In this document: positions 37,640-47,287 of the stretch, piece by piece | How positions within the stretch are numbered: the stretch's first letter is position 1 | Layout of the letters: each line of letters starts with the position of its first letter | Source: Gulosibacter macacae | GTDB taxonomy: Bacteria > Actinomycetota > Actinomycetes > Actinomycetales > Microbacteriaceae | Direction of reading: 5' to 3' | DNA length: 64,000 bases | Assembly (NCBI RefSeq): GCF_003865375.1 | Contig: NZ_RQVS01000001.1 | Coordinates: forward strand, 124,001 to 188,000 | Program-made: the position numbers and the translations under genes | The notes under the pieces: model-generated | Database searches by the model: none | The model's input: only the letters and a program-made list of their open reading frames with translations | Told to the model about the DNA's origin: nothing

Positions 37640-38752
37640 ATGACCTCTCCACACTCCCTGTCATCCGCACACGACGCTCTCATCGCCATCCCGAAAATGT
37701 TTGGCTACCGACCCCACGAATCGCTCGTGGCTCTGCCCTTCGCCGATCAGCGCGGCGGTGCTGCGATTCGGATGGATCTTCCGCAGGTACGTGCGCATCA
37801 CGAGCCATTCATCGAAGCCCTCATCGAGCACCTCACCCGGTTTCCCGATTGCTCGGACGTGCTCATCGGCATTTATACGCAATCTCCCCTCGGCGATGAA
37901 GAACCGCCATACACGGAGCTCATTGACAATCTGATCGAATCAGCGGCGCAAGTTGGCATTCGAGTCGTGTGCGCTGCCGTTCGGGCGGGCGACGGCTGGC
38001 GAGAGTATCGCGGCGACGCGGCCGGTGAGCTCGACGAACTTGACGATCCACACACGCCGATGCACTCGGTTGCTGAAGCCATTGCGATTGAGCCAGCTCC
38101 CGAAGTTCACCTCACGAAGGTCGCCAGCAAAGTTGCTGAGGGGTATCGCCAGCGGATTCCAGGAGTGAGCACTGCACTCGGCGCCTGGCGTGCACTCATG
38201 AACGAACCCGACCGGCCGAACGACCGGAAGCGGGCACAGTATGAGGTGTCGGTGGCGCTCGGCATCATGCGCCCAGCGTTCCTCGAAGTACTTCTCGCAG
38301 ATGCTGCCTATGGCGAAGCTATTGGCAATGAGCATGCCCGTATGTGCGCTGCGATCCGCATGGCGGCCGAGGACGAGTGCGAGGGACTCGAAGTCGACGA
38401 CTCCTTCGCGAACGCCGAAAACGTCACGGAGCGCTGTCACCTTGATCCGATTGACCTTGATCGCTCAGCACGCGCACTCGGGGTGCTCCGGCGCATCCTC
38501 GGCGCCCTTGAGCCGTATCAGCGCGCTGATGTGCTCGCGGCGGCAAGTTGGCTTGAATGGGCGCGTGGTGGTGGCACGTTCGCAAGCGCCTATGCCCACG
38601 AGAGCCACCGCATCGACCCCTGGCAGCGCCTCGCCCTCAACGTGATTTGGAATGTGGAACTCTGTATCACGCCCGGCTGGATCGGCATGCTCGGCTGTCA
38701 GGGAGGGTTTCGAGACAACGACTTTGCACAACTCCTCGGAACCAACGAATGA
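37640..38752 (+). CDS. DUF4192 family protein
   Basis: 370 residues from ATG 37640; an upstream in-frame start at 37589 falls within the preceding terminator. DUF4192 is an actinobacterial family of unknown function; its N-terminal signature is clear (LIAIPKMFGYRPHESLVAL) and the C-terminus has LAAASWLEWARGGGTFASAY with RIDPWQRLALN, where 'W..w..G.g..A' is conserved. Soluble. Its stop overlaps the ATG of the FtsK/EccC-like gene (ATGA), so the two are translated together, a link worth following up. Confidence 0.88.
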   Translation: MTSPHSLSSAHDALIAIPKMFGYRPHESLVALPFADQRGGAAIRMDLPQVRAHHEPFIEALIEHLTRFPDCSDVLIGIYTQSPLGDEEPPYTELIDNLIESAAQVGIRVVCAAVRAGDGWREYRGDAAGELDELDDPHTPMHSVAEAIAIEPAPEVHLTKVASKVAEGYRQRIPGVSTALGAWRALMNEPDRPNDRKRAQYEVSVALGIMRPAFLEVLLADAAYGEAIGNEHARMCAAIRMAAEDECEGLEVDDSFANAENVTERCHLDPIDLDRSARALGVLRRILGALEPYQRADVLAAASWLEWARGGGTFASAYAHESHRIDPWQRLALNVIWNVELCITPGWIGMLGCQGGFRDNDFAQLLGTNE

Positions 38753-41550
38753 CGCTCGCGGCAACACTTGACGTGCCGTCGGAAGCGCCGGCAGATTTGC
38801 TTGAAGCGGCAATCCGCTTGCCGCATGCTCCGACCGAATCGGCACCGGCGCCGTTTCCGATCATCGCGGTAATTGCCCCCGTTGGCATTGGCCTCGCACT
38901 CTTCGCCATTATTGGCAGTCCCTTCCTCCTCATGTTCATTGTCTTTGGGCCGGTAATTGCCATTGCCCACCTCATTGACCGGCGCTACGGCGAGCGCCGT
39001 CGCTTGCGCCGAGCGACAGCCGCATTTGACCGCGAACTCGCCGAGGCCGAGCACGAAATTGGGGGCGCGCATGCACGGATGCGGCGGCGACGTCGGGCCC
39101 AACGACCGCTCGCGCGAGACCTCGTCGCGGGGCATCGCCGCATCGAACCCGGCATCGTTGTGGGCACGACCACGGTGCCGAGTGGTTTACGCCTCGAGGG
39201 TGGCGGCGTGCATCCGCAACTCGATATTGCGCGAGCTGCTGCTGGCCGCCTTGATGACGCTTGTTTCTCGATCAATGCGAAGCGCCTCGCAGTTCACGGC
39301 TCGCGGATTGTCACCACCGGCGTTGTTCGGGCCCTGCTCGTGCAACTTACGGCCGACGATCTCAGCGGGGAAGTGGCGCTCATCGGTGATGGTGCGGAAG
39401 CGGTGGCTGCAGAGTTGCGCACGCTCGGCGTGCACTTCGGCCAGCACCTAGAACCCGACGCGCTCGCAGTAATCACGGGTGCCGACGCGCCCGAATTTCC
39501 GAATGCGACCGTGGACGCGGTGCTCATCGTTGCTGAAGACGGTTTCGGTGAGTTGCGCACCGCCGAACACGGCGCCTTGCGCCTGCGGCTCGATTCACTT
39601 GGAGCGGGGGAGTTGCGTGATTGGGCCTCCAAGATCGGCGATGCGCAACGGACTCGTCGGCGCGCGGCTGAGCGCATCCCGAGCGAGTGCGAGCTTGCTG
39701 ATCTGTTCGGTGGGGAGGCTCGGCCGCATACCTTGTCGGCTGCGTTTGCCGTGGGTGCGGATGGACCGTGCGAACTCGATCTCGTTGCTGACGGCCCACA
39801 TGCGGTGCTCGGCGGCACGACGGGAAGTGGCAAGAGCGAGTTGCTCATCGCTTGGGCCACCGCGCTGGCGGAGCGCTATACGAGCGATGAATGCGCCATG
39901 CTCGGCCTCGATTTTAAAGGCGGGGCGACCTTCGATGCGCTGGCGCCGCTGCCGCACTGTGTGGGGGTGGTCACCGATCTTGACGACGGTGAGGCGCACC
40001 GCGTGCTCGCTGGCTTGCGAGCTGAAATGCGCCGACGGGAACAGCAACTCCGCGATCTCGGCGTGCGCGAGATCGCTGACACGAATGGAGTGATGCCGCG
40101 GCTCGTTGTCTTTGTCGATGAGTTTCAAGCGCTCGTGCAGGAGCATCCCGAACTCAACGAGGTGTTCGCCGATCTTGGTGCCCGCGGTCGCAGCCTCGGT
40201 ATTCACCTTGTGCTCTGTACGCAACGGCCGACCGGTGTCTTTCGCGAGTCACTGCTGGCAAACTGCGCAATTCGGCTCAGTCTGCGGGTCGAGCAGGCGA
40301 GCGATTCGCGCACAATTCTTGGTGAGGTGGATGCAGCCGAACTTCCCGTTTCAGCGCGCGGCCGGCTACTTCTGCGTGTTGGCGGCGGCGATCTCGCCAC
40401 CGCACAGGTTGCCCGAGCGAGGCCTGACGATATCGCCGTGCTTGCGGCGCGTGAGCAGGAACGCCGACGTCGACAACGCTTGGGATCACCCGAATCGCCA
40501 TGGCGGCCGCCGCTCCCCACGAATTGGTGCGGCGATGAAGCTACCTGGGCCATAGGCGACCTGCCCGAGGCACAACAACAACCGCGGCTCGAGGTGCCGA
40601 CAGCTGGCGCACATCTTTGGATCATCGGTACGCATGGTTCGGGCAAGTCTGCAGCGCTCGCCGCACTTGCCCGAGCGGCGCAAGGAATGCAGGTCGTGAC
40701 GCTCGGCCCAGGCATCGAGCAGGCGTGGGATGCACTTGACGCACTCGTGGCGAAGCCGGACGCCTCGCGGGTGCTCGTGCTCATCGATGATCTCGACGGG
40801 CTCGAAACCCGATTCGACGACGAGCACCGGAGTGTCTTTCTCGAGCGGCTTGGCCGCCTCGCCCGCATCGGTGGCGAACGCGGCGTCACGCTTGCGATGA
40901 CGGTGCGACGGCCAAGCGGGGGATTACAGCGAATCGCAGCCCTCTGTGCGCAGACGCTACGGCTCGCGGCGAGTTCCCGACAGGAGTGGGTGCTGCAGGG
41001 TGGGGAAGCGGCCGACTTCATCCCGAATCTGCCGCCGGGCCGAGGTCGGCTCGCGCGGATGCTCGTTCAGGTTGCCGCGCCCGCGCAGGCTCCGGTGTCG
41101 CAACCGCTGCTCGCGACCGCTCACGAGGTGCCGTTCATTGTTCCGCCAGTGGGACTGCTCGTGGTGACCCGTCGCGGGTCCACCACCCGAGCGGCGCTCG
41201 GCACTGGTGGGGTTGCACTTGACGCTGTTCCGAGTGCGGCAGACCTACGCACGGGCACTAAGGAACTCGTCGGCCGAGCGCCGATCATTGTGGGTGATTT
41301 CGAACAGTGGCACGGTGCCTTCGGCGTGCTCCCACGGCTCGCCGATCAGCTTCCGGTCCTCCTCATCGGTGCCACGACGGGTGACTGGCGAACGCTATTT
41401 CGTGGCGATCCAATGCCACCGGCACTTGATGATCCCTGGTCGCGCGGCTGGCTGCGGCACCCCGACGGCCAGGTCGACCGAGTGCGGCTCGAGGATGGTG
41501 CTCCGGAAGGTCTTATTCGAAGCGGCTGGGCACTCCCGAGCCTAGGTTGA
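38749..41550 (+). CDS. FtsK/SpoIIIE-EccC-like membrane ATPase with two P-loop domains
   Basis: 933 residues from ATG 38749. One hydrophobic hairpin near residues 36-76, a basic linker (RRRRRAQRPLARD), then two ATPase domains: Walker A GGTTGSGKSELL (about 359-370) with Walker B VVFVDEFQAL (about 452-461), and Walker A GTHGSGKSAAL (about 627-637) with Walker B VLVLIDDLDGL (about 674-684). The plan is that of EccC/EssC, motors of type VII secretion, though a third ATPase domain is not evident. No WXG100 substrate, EccB, EccD or EccE gene is in the window. Role therefore open: secretion, DNA translocation or other. The 3' end overlaps the convergent asparaginase by 38 bp. Confidence 0.85.
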   Translation: MTLAATLDVPSEAPADLLEAAIRLPHAPTESAPAPFPIIAVIAPVGIGLALFAIIGSPFLLMFIVFGPVIAIAHLIDRRYGERRRLRRATAAFDRELAEAEHEIGGAHARMRRRRRAQRPLARDLVAGHRRIEPGIVVGTTTVPSGLRLEGGGVHPQLDIARAAAGRLDDACFSINAKRLAVHGSRIVTTGVVRALLVQLTADDLSGEVALIGDGAEAVAAELRTLGVHFGQHLEPDALAVITGADAPEFPNATVDAVLIVAEDGFGELRTAEHGALRLRLDSLGAGELRDWASKIGDAQRTRRRAAERIPSECELADLFGGEARPHTLSAAFAVGADGPCELDLVADGPHAVLGGTTGSGKSELLIAWATALAERYTSDECAMLGLDFKGGATFDALAPLPHCVGVVTDLDDGEAHRVLAGLRAEMRRREQQLRDLGVREIADTNGVMPRLVVFVDEFQALVQEHPELNEVFADLGARGRSLGIHLVLCTQRPTGVFRESLLANCAIRLSLRVEQASDSRTILGEVDAAELPVSARGRLLLRVGGGDLATAQVARARPDDIAVLAAREQERRRRQRLGSPESPWRPPLPTNWCGDEATWAIGDLPEAQQQPRLEVPTAGAHLWIIGTHGSGKSAALAALARAAQGMQVVTLGPGIEQAWDALDALVAKPDASRVLVLIDDLDGLETRFDDEHRSVFLERLGRLARIGGERGVTLAMTVRRPSGGLQRIAALCAQTLRLAASSRQEWVLQGGEAADFIPNLPPGRGRLARMLVQVAAPAQAPVSQPLLATAHEVPFIVPPVGLLVVTRRGSTTRAALGTGGVALDAVPSAADLRTGTKELVGRAPIIVGDFEQWHGAFGVLPRLADQLPVLLIGATTGDWRTLFRGDPMPPALDDPWSRGWLRHPDGQVDRVRLEDGAPEGLIRSGWALPSLG

Positions 41551-42529
41551 TGTGGCCCACTGTGCGGCCACCGCCCAAGACCTCAAGACCGAGCTTCGGC
41601 AGTACCGCCTCCGCTCGCGATGCTTCCAGCGCGCCAGCGCTAATGAGTAATTGCAACGCGACGAGCGCCGCACCGCGGCCCGAACCATCAAGGTACTTTA
41701 ATGCCACCGACACCCCGTTCGGGGCAACAGCGACGAAGACGCCTTCAGCACCAGACTTCGCGAGCACCCCGAGTTCTTCGATGAGCACCGTATCGGGTCG
41801 ACCCTGTCCGGCAATGGTCCACGGGTGCCGGAGGGTGGCATCCCAAATCTTCGCCGCACTGCGGAAAATGCCGAACGGCGACGAAGACTGCGAGGTCGCG
41901 AAGCGCGACATTGCTCGGGCGAGGCCCGCGAGCGAGATCGCATGCACCGGCGAACCACAGCCGTCAACGGCCGAGGCCGCAATGCGTTCACCGCTGAACC
42001 GGGCAATGGTTTCCGCCACACGCACCTGCAGCGGGTGGTCAGGATGCAAATAGTCGTCAATCGGCCAGCCCGCAGCGGCGCACGCCGCGAGCATCCCGGC
42101 ATGCTTGCCCGAGCACTCCATGTAGATCGACCCATTCGGCTCGCCCGAACGGATGAGCGATTGGCGCGAGGCGCCGTCAAGCGGCCAGGCCGCCGGGCAC
42201 TGCAATGCGCGCTCATCAAGCCCTGCCCGCGCCAACACATCACGCACGAGAGCCACATGCAGCGGAGTGCCGGAGTGACTCGCGCACGCAATCGCGAGGT
42301 GTTCGCCATCAAGCGGCGCACCCGCCTCGAGCGACGCAATCGCCTGCAAGAACTTCAGCGTCGACCGCGGAAACACCGGCGCCTGCACATCGCCAAGCGC
42401 ACCAATGAGCTCGCCATCCGCATCGACGACCGCCGCCGACCCCAGATGACGAGACTCGACGAACCGACCGCGTGTCACGGTGGCAAGTTCCACTGCCTGA
42501 TCTCCGGTGAACGTGCCCTGCTTGACCAT
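41513..42529 (-). CDS. L-asparaginase II family protein
   Basis: 338 residues of the Rhizobium-type asparaginase family (PF06089), unrelated to the E. coli enzymes. Motifs: [46 protein letters not shown] and [12 protein letters not shown], containing the conserved Ser-Lys pairs and cysteines. Hydrolyses asparagine to aspartate. AGGAGG lies about eight bases before the ATG. Its promoter is back to back with that of dxr. Confidence 0.93.
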   Translation of the reverse strand: MVKQGTFTGDQAVELATVTRGRFVESRHLGSAAVVDADGELIGALGDVQAPVFPRSTLKFLQAIASLEAGAPLDGEHLAIACASHSGTPLHVALVRDVLARAGLDERALQCPAAWPLDGASRQSLIRSGEPNGSIYMECSGKHAGMLAACAAAGWPIDDYLHPDHPLQVRVAETIARFSGERIAASAVDGCGSPVHAISLAGLARAMSRFATSQSSSPFGIFRSAAKIWDATLRHPWTIAGQGRPDTVLIEELGVLAKSGAEGVFVAVAPNGVSVALKYLDGSGRGAALVALQLLISAGALEASRAEAVLPKLGLEVLGGGRTVGHINLGSGVPSRFE

Positions 42530-42579
42530 CTGTTCCGCCTCCTCAGCTACCTCGGCAACCGTGCCATGCTACGTCGCGC

Positions 42580-42585
42580 TAGCGT
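42580..42585 (+). promoter_or_regulatory. -10 box (TAGCGT) for leaderless dxr
   Basis: TAGCGT ends seven bases before the ATG at 42593. Confidence 0.55.
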
Positions 42586-42592
42586 GGTGGCC

Positions 42593-43693
42593 ATGACGCA
42601 AACGCCTCGTCGCGTACTCGTGCTCGGTGCCACCGGCTCGATCGGCGAACAAACACTCGACATCATCCGTCGCAATCCTGACCGATTTCAGGTCGTCGGA
42701 CTCAGCGCGGGGAACCAAGCCGACGCGCTCGCGGCTGCCGCCCAGGAGTTCGGCGTACCGCAATCGGCCACCGCGCTCGGCGCCGATGATGCCGAGCAAT
42801 TGGTTCGCAATGTTGAAGCCGATGTGGTCATCAACGGCATCACCGGCTCGGTCGGCCTCGGCCCGACGCTCGCCGCCCTCGAAACCGGACGCACCCTGGC
42901 CCTCGCGAACAAAGAATCACTCATCGTCGGAGCCCCACTCGTGCGCCAGCTTGCCGCGCCAGGGCAGATCGTGCCGGTCGACTCCGAGCATTCGGCACTC
43001 GCGCAATGCCTCACCGCTGGCACTCGCGCCGAGGTCACACGACTAGTGCTCACCGCATCCGGCGGGCCATTCCGCGGCCGCGCGCGCCACGAACTCACTG
43101 CGGTCACCCCGGCCGATGCCCTCGCGCATCCCACCTGGAACATGGGACGAGTCGTGACCACCAACTCCGCCACGCTCGTGAACAAGGGGCTCGAAGTCAT
43201 CGAGGCACATGTGCTCTTCGACATCCCATTTGCGCGCATTGATGTCGTGGTGCACCCGCAATCGATCATTCACTCCATGGTCGAGTTCATCGACGGTGCC
43301 ACGATGGCGCAGGTTTCGATGCCCGATATGCGGCTGCCAATCGCGCTCGGGCTCGACTGGCCCAATCGCATCCCGGATGCGGTGGCACCGATGGACTGGA
43401 CCAAAGCACACACGTGGACCTTCGAGCCGCTCGACAACGAGGCATTCCCCGCGCTCAATCTTGCGAAACAGGTCGGTACTGCCGGTGGCGCCTACCCGGC
43501 CGTGTTTAATGCCGCCAATGAAGTCGCCGTAGACGCTTTCCACGACGGCGCCCTGCCCTTCCTCGGCATCGTCGACACGGTCGCCGAGGTCGTTGACCGC
43601 TATCAGCCGAGCGCTGGCGAGGTGACCCGCGAATCGCTCGCCGAAGCAGAACGCTGGGCGCGCGCCGAGGCAACTCGCCGCATCCAGGCGTAG
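42593..43693 (+). CDS. dxr: 1-deoxy-D-xylulose 5-phosphate reductoisomerase
   Basis: 366 residues from ATG 42593; second step of the MEP isoprenoid pathway, making MEP with NADPH. NADPH motif [14 protein letters not shown] (11-24), metal and substrate site [14 protein letters not shown], flexible loop TASGGPFRG and [21 protein letters not shown]. The frame is open far upstream but antisense to asparaginase there, so the leaderless ATG is preferred. Length is a little short of the usual 390 but all motifs are present. Leads into the site-2 protease and ispG genes. Confidence 0.96.
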   Translation: MTQTPRRVLVLGATGSIGEQTLDIIRRNPDRFQVVGLSAGNQADALAAAAQEFGVPQSATALGADDAEQLVRNVEADVVINGITGSVGLGPTLAALETGRTLALANKESLIVGAPLVRQLAAPGQIVPVDSEHSALAQCLTAGTRAEVTRLVLTASGGPFRGRARHELTAVTPADALAHPTWNMGRVVTTNSATLVNKGLEVIEAHVLFDIPFARIDVVVHPQSIIHSMVEFIDGATMAQVSMPDMRLPIALGLDWPNRIPDAVAPMDWTKAHTWTFEPLDNEAFPALNLAKQVGTAGGAYPAVFNAANEVAVDAFHDGALPFLGIVDTVAEVVDRYQPSAGEVTRESLAEAERWARAEATRRIQA

Positions 43694-43696
43694 GCT
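43691..43696 (+). promoter_or_regulatory. -10 box (TAGGCT) formed from the dxr stop codon
   Basis: TAGGCT begins with the TAG stop of dxr and ends eight bases before the GTG at 43705, which has no ribosome site. Confidence 0.5.
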
Positions 43697-43704
43697 CGGA
43701 GCCC

Positions 43705-45039
43705 GTGCTCGACATCATCGCTTTCATCATCGGCGTCGTCATCGCCATCCTTGGCCTGGCGATCTCGATTGCGTTGCACGAATGCGGCCACCTCTTTTTC
43801 GCGAAGAAGTTCGGTGTGCGCGTGCCGCAGTACATGGTCGGCTTCGGGCCGACCCTCTGGTCGCGCACGAAGGGTGAGACCGAATACGGCATCAAGGCAA
43901 TTCCCCTTGGCGGTTACGTTTCGATGATCGGCATGTATCCGCCGCGGGCGGGCGAAAAGGTCGGCGCCCAGAGCACCGGCTTCGTCTCGCAACTCATCGA
44001 AGATGGCCGACAGGCCTCGGCTGAATCGATTCCGCCAGGGGAGGAGCACCGCGCCTTCTACAAGCTGCCGGTGTGGAAGCGTTTGCTCGTCATGTTCGGT
44101 GGCCCGCTCATGAACTTCGTCGTGGCGATCCTCTGCTACATGATCGTGGCGACCGGATTCGGTGTTTATCAGCCCTCAACCACGATTGCTGGCGTCTATC
44201 AATGTGTGGCCACGGCCGCGGAACGGCAAGATCCGAACGCCGATGATTGCCCTGAGCCCGGACCGGCCTACGCGGCTGGGCTGCAACCGGGCGATCGCGT
44301 GGTGTCCGTCGACGGAACACCGGTTACTAGCTGGGATCAGCTGCAGAGCATCATTCGGGTATCAACCGACCAGACGCTCGCGTTCGAAGTCGATCGCGGC
44401 GAAGCAACGCTCAACCTTGAAGTAACACCGCGCGCGAACGAGATTCGCGTCATTGACGATCTCACCGGCGAGTACGTGCTCGACGAAGCGGGTGAGCCGA
44501 AGACCGAGACTGTCGGCTTCGTCGGATTCACCTCGCAGCGCGAGCGACAGCACGAATCCCCGCTCTACGCCTTCGAGCTTGCCGAGATGCAGGCTCGCGG
44601 CGTTGTCAACGTCATCATCACGATGCCGCAGCGCGTGGCCGATATGTTCGCTGCCGGCTTCCTCGGGGCCGAACGCGACCCGAACGGTCCGGTGAGTGTC
44701 GTTGGCGTCGGCATCATCACCGGCCAAATCGCCCAACAGCACGAGGTGCCGATCGTTGATCGCGCGGCCACCATGGTGGGGCTCGTTGCTGCCGTCAACG
44801 TGGCGCTCGGGCTCATGAACCTCATCCCACTGCCGCCCCTTGACGGTGGCCACATTGCCGCGGCGCTCTGGGATGGGCTGCGTAAGTTCTTCGCTCGCCT
44901 GTTCGGCAAGCCTGAGCCCGCACCGTTCGACGCGGCGATTCTGTTGCCGGTCACGATCGTGGTGTCGGGCATCCTGATGCTTATCGGGGCGCTGTTTATC
45001 TTCACCGACATCGTGAATCCGATTCAGCTGTTCGGGTAG
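43705..45039 (+). CDS. Site-2 (RseP/Rip1 family) intramembrane zinc metalloprotease
   Basis: 444 residues. First membrane helix carries the zinc motif HECGH (His25, Glu26, His29); the last conserved metal ligand is the Asp in NLIPLPPLDGGHI (about 372-384). A PDZ domain lies between (about 190-260, with GLQPGDRVVSVDGTPV). Cleaves membrane-spanning anti-sigma factors or other substrates in regulated proteolysis; the mycobacterial equivalent is Rip1. Its place between dxr and ispG is conserved in actinobacteria. Confidence 0.95.
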   Translation: MLDIIAFIIGVVIAILGLAISIALHECGHLFFAKKFGVRVPQYMVGFGPTLWSRTKGETEYGIKAIPLGGYVSMIGMYPPRAGEKVGAQSTGFVSQLIEDGRQASAESIPPGEEHRAFYKLPVWKRLLVMFGGPLMNFVVAILCYMIVATGFGVYQPSTTIAGVYQCVATAAERQDPNADDCPEPGPAYAAGLQPGDRVVSVDGTPVTSWDQLQSIIRVSTDQTLAFEVDRGEATLNLEVTPRANEIRVIDDLTGEYVLDEAGEPKTETVGFVGFTSQRERQHESPLYAFELAEMQARGVVNVIITMPQRVADMFAAGFLGAERDPNGPVSVVGVGIITGQIAQQHEVPIVDRAATMVGLVAAVNVALGLMNLIPLPPLDGGHIAAALWDGLRKFFARLFGKPEPAPFDAAILLPVTIVVSGILMLIGALFIFTDIVNPIQLFG

Positions 45040-45050
45040 CGCTTCGAGAG

Positions 45051-45105
45051 CCTCAGCGCGCGGATGGGGGTCGCCTCTGTGCGCGGATGGGGGTCGCCTC
45101 AGCGC
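45051..45105. repeat. 23-bp tandem repeat upstream of ispG
   Basis: Units at 45051-45073 and 45074-45096 share CCTC-GCGCGGATGGGGGTCG with two differences; a third partial unit runs to 45105. It occupies the gap between the site-2 protease stop and the ispG -10 box. Confidence 0.8.
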
Positions 45106-45125
45106 ACGCCGGAAGCGGGCACGCG

Positions 45126-45131
45126 TACACT
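45126..45131 (+). promoter_or_regulatory. -10 box (TACACT) for leaderless ispG
   Basis: TACACT ends seven bases before the GTG at 45139; a -35 element would fall next to the end of the 23-bp repeats. Confidence 0.55.
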
Positions 45132-45138
45132 GACAGGC

Positions 45139-46284
45139 GTGCCAGCAGTGAATCTCGGAATGCCTGAAGTCCCCGCCGTCATCACCCCACGCAAGCTCAC
45201 GCGCAAGGTGAAGGTCGGCACACAGTTCGTTGGCGGTGATGCTCCCATCACCGTGCAGTCCATGACGACGACGCCGACAACCGACATCAACGCCACACTG
45301 CAGCAGATCGCCGAACTCACCGCGGCGGGTTGCGATATCGTTCGCGTCGCCGTACCAAGCCGCGACGATGCCGAAGCACTCCCGATCATTGCGAAGAAGA
45401 GCCAGATCCCGGTCATCGCCGATATCCACTTCCAGCCGAACTACGTATTTGCCGCCATCGATGCGGGTTGCGCCGCGGTGCGCGTGAACCCCGGCAATAT
45501 TCGTAAGTTTGACGATCAGGTCGGCGCGATCGCCAAGGCTGCTTCCGATGCGGGCGTGGCGTTGCGCATCGGCGTCAACGCCGGTTCGCTCGAGCCGTCG
45601 CTCCTGCAGAAGTATGGCAAGCCGACCGCCGAGGCACTCGTCGAGTCGGCGGTGTGGGAGGCGAGTCTCTTTGAAGAGCACGGCTTCCACGAGTTCGGCA
45701 TCTCGGTCAAGCACAACGACCCCGTCGTCATGGTCAAGGCCTACCGCATGCTTTCGGAACGCGGCGATTGGCCGCTCCACCTCGGAGTCACCGAGGCCGG
45801 CCCCGCCTTCCAGGGCACCATCAAGTCGGCTGTTGCCTTCGGCTCGCTCCTCGGCGACGGCATCGGCGACACCATCCGCGTCTCGCTTTCGGCACCGCCG
45901 GTAGAAGAGGTCAAGGTGGGCCTCGCCATCTTGCAATCGCTCAACCTGCGTGAGCGTCGCCTCGAAATCGTGTCGTGCCCCTCGTGTGGTCGAGCCCAGG
46001 TCGACGTCTACACCCTCGCCGACTCGGTGCAGGAGGGTCTCAAGCACCTGACGGTCCCCATCCGCGTCGCGGTCATGGGATGCATCGTGAACGGTCCCGG
46101 TGAGGCACGCGAGGCCGATCTCGGCGTCGCGAGCGGCAACGGCAAGGGCCAAATCTTCGTCAAGGGCGAGGTCATCAAGACCGTGCCGGAAGACCAGATC
46201 GTCGAAACTCTCATCTTCGAGGCTGAGAGGATCGCCGCAGAAATGCCCCCAGGGGTCGAGGGCACACCGCAGGTGCTCGCGTAG
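45139..46284 (+). CDS. ispG: 4-hydroxy-3-methylbut-2-en-1-yl diphosphate synthase
   Basis: 381 residues from GTG 45139 ([14 protein letters not shown]); upstream in-frame starts lie in the tandem repeat. Iron-sulfur enzyme of the MEP pathway converting MEcPP to HMBPP. N-terminal TIM barrel ([39 protein letters not shown]) and C-terminal [4Fe-4S] domain with [11 protein letters not shown] and the third ligand in [16 protein letters not shown]. Length typical for actinobacteria (about 380). Confidence 0.97.
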   Translation: MPAVNLGMPEVPAVITPRKLTRKVKVGTQFVGGDAPITVQSMTTTPTTDINATLQQIAELTAAGCDIVRVAVPSRDDAEALPIIAKKSQIPVIADIHFQPNYVFAAIDAGCAAVRVNPGNIRKFDDQVGAIAKAASDAGVALRIGVNAGSLEPSLLQKYGKPTAEALVESAVWEASLFEEHGFHEFGISVKHNDPVVMVKAYRMLSERGDWPLHLGVTEAGPAFQGTIKSAVAFGSLLGDGIGDTIRVSLSAPPVEEVKVGLAILQSLNLRERRLEIVSCPSCGRAQVDVYTLADSVQEGLKHLTVPIRVAVMGCIVNGPGEAREADLGVASGNGKGQIFVKGEVIKTVPEDQIVETLIFEAERIAAEMPPGVEGTPQVLA

Positions 46285-46287
46285 CCT
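46282..46287 (+). promoter_or_regulatory. -10 box (TAGCCT) formed from the ispG stop codon
   Basis: TAGCCT starts with the ispG stop TAG and ends seven bases before the moxR ATG at 46295. Confidence 0.5.
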
Positions 46288-46294
46288 TGGGCGC

Positions 46295-47287
46295 ATGACG
46301 TCGAACGACCGCATCACTCCCGCCGAACTTGCTCATGCGGGTGACGCGATCACCCGCATCACCGAGGCATTCGCCGAAAAGGTGGTCGGGCAGGAACGCT
46401 TGCGCGAGTCGCTGCTCGTCGGACTCATTACCGGCGGCCACGTGCTGCTTGAATCGGTGCCGGGGCTCGCGAAGACGACGGCGGCCGAGACGCTCGCGCA
46501 ATCGATCGACGGCACGTTCCGACGCATCCAGTGCACCCCCGACCTCTTGCCGAGCGACATTATCGGCACGCAGATCTACGACGCCCAGCACGGTGAGTTC
46601 CGCACCCAGCTCGGTCCGGTGCACGCGAATTTGGTGCTGCTCGACGAGATCAACCGGTCGAGCGCCAAGACACAATCGGCGATGCTCGAGGCCATGCAGG
46701 AGCGGCAGACCACGATCGGTGGCGAACAGCACAAGCTGCCGAATCCGTTCCTCGTGATCGCGACCCAGAATCCGATCGAGCAGGAGGGCACCTATGTGCT
46801 CGCTGAAGCGCAGCTCGACCGCTTCATGCTCAAGGATGTGCTCGACTATCCGACCCCGGCCGAAGAGGCGCAGGTATTGCGCCGCATCGACGAAGGACGC
46901 TTCGCCGCCCCGAGTAAGCCCGTCGCCAGCCTCGACGATGTGCTCGGCGTGCAGCGCATGGTTCGCCGTGTCTACCTTGACCCGGCGATCACCGAGTACA
47001 TCGTGTCGCTCACCTATGTCACCCGTCACGTTGACGATTACCTCCCGCCTGAGCTCGCGCGACTCGTCGAAGTTGGTGCCTCACCGCGCGCGGCGATCCA
47101 CTTTGCGGCCGGGGCTCGGGCGATTGCTCTCCTGCACGGTCGCGACCACGTCATTCCCGAGGATGTTCGGGCGCTCGGGCACCGCATCCTGCGCCACCGC
47201 ATGCTGCTCGGCTTCGAGGCGGCCGCGACGGGAGTCAAACCCGAGCAATTGGTCGATGCCGTCTTCGCCGCAGTGCGCACACCATGA
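46295..47287 (+). CDS. moxR: MoxR family AAA+ ATPase
   Basis: 330 residues from ATG 46295. Walker A ESVPGLAKTTAAETLA near 50-65, Walker B LVLLDEINRSSAKTQSAMLE, sensor 1 IATQNPIEQEGTY, and a C-terminal lid domain. MoxR proteins act as chaperone-like partners of VWA-domain proteins, loading metals or assembling complexes. First gene of a six-gene operon whose members overlap; the next gene starts within its stop (ATGA). Confidence 0.94.
   Translation: MTSNDRITPAELAHAGDAITRITEAFAEKVVGQERLRESLLVGLITGGHVLLESVPGLAKTTAAETLAQSIDGTFRRIQCTPDLLPSDIIGTQIYDAQHGEFRTQLGPVHANLVLLDEINRSSAKTQSAMLEAMQERQTTIGGEQHKLPNPFLVIATQNPIEQEGTYVLAEAQLDRFMLKDVLDYPTPAEEAQVLRRIDEGRFAAPSKPVASLDDVLGVQRMVRRVYLDPAITEYIVSLTYVTRHVDDYLPPELARLVEVGASPRAAIHFAAGARAIALLHGRDHVIPEDVRALGHRILRHRMLLGFEAAATGVKPEQLVDAVFAAVRTP

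Noticed and set aside
37500-42529. WXG100 or other type VII secretion partner near the EccC-like ATPase
   Set aside because: I looked for roughly 100-residue helical proteins with a central W-x-G and for EccB/D/E-like membrane proteins; none is present.
44362-46317. 651-codon antisense frame over the site-2 protease and ispG
   Set aside because: Both plus-strand genes have complete catalytic motifs; the antisense product has none.
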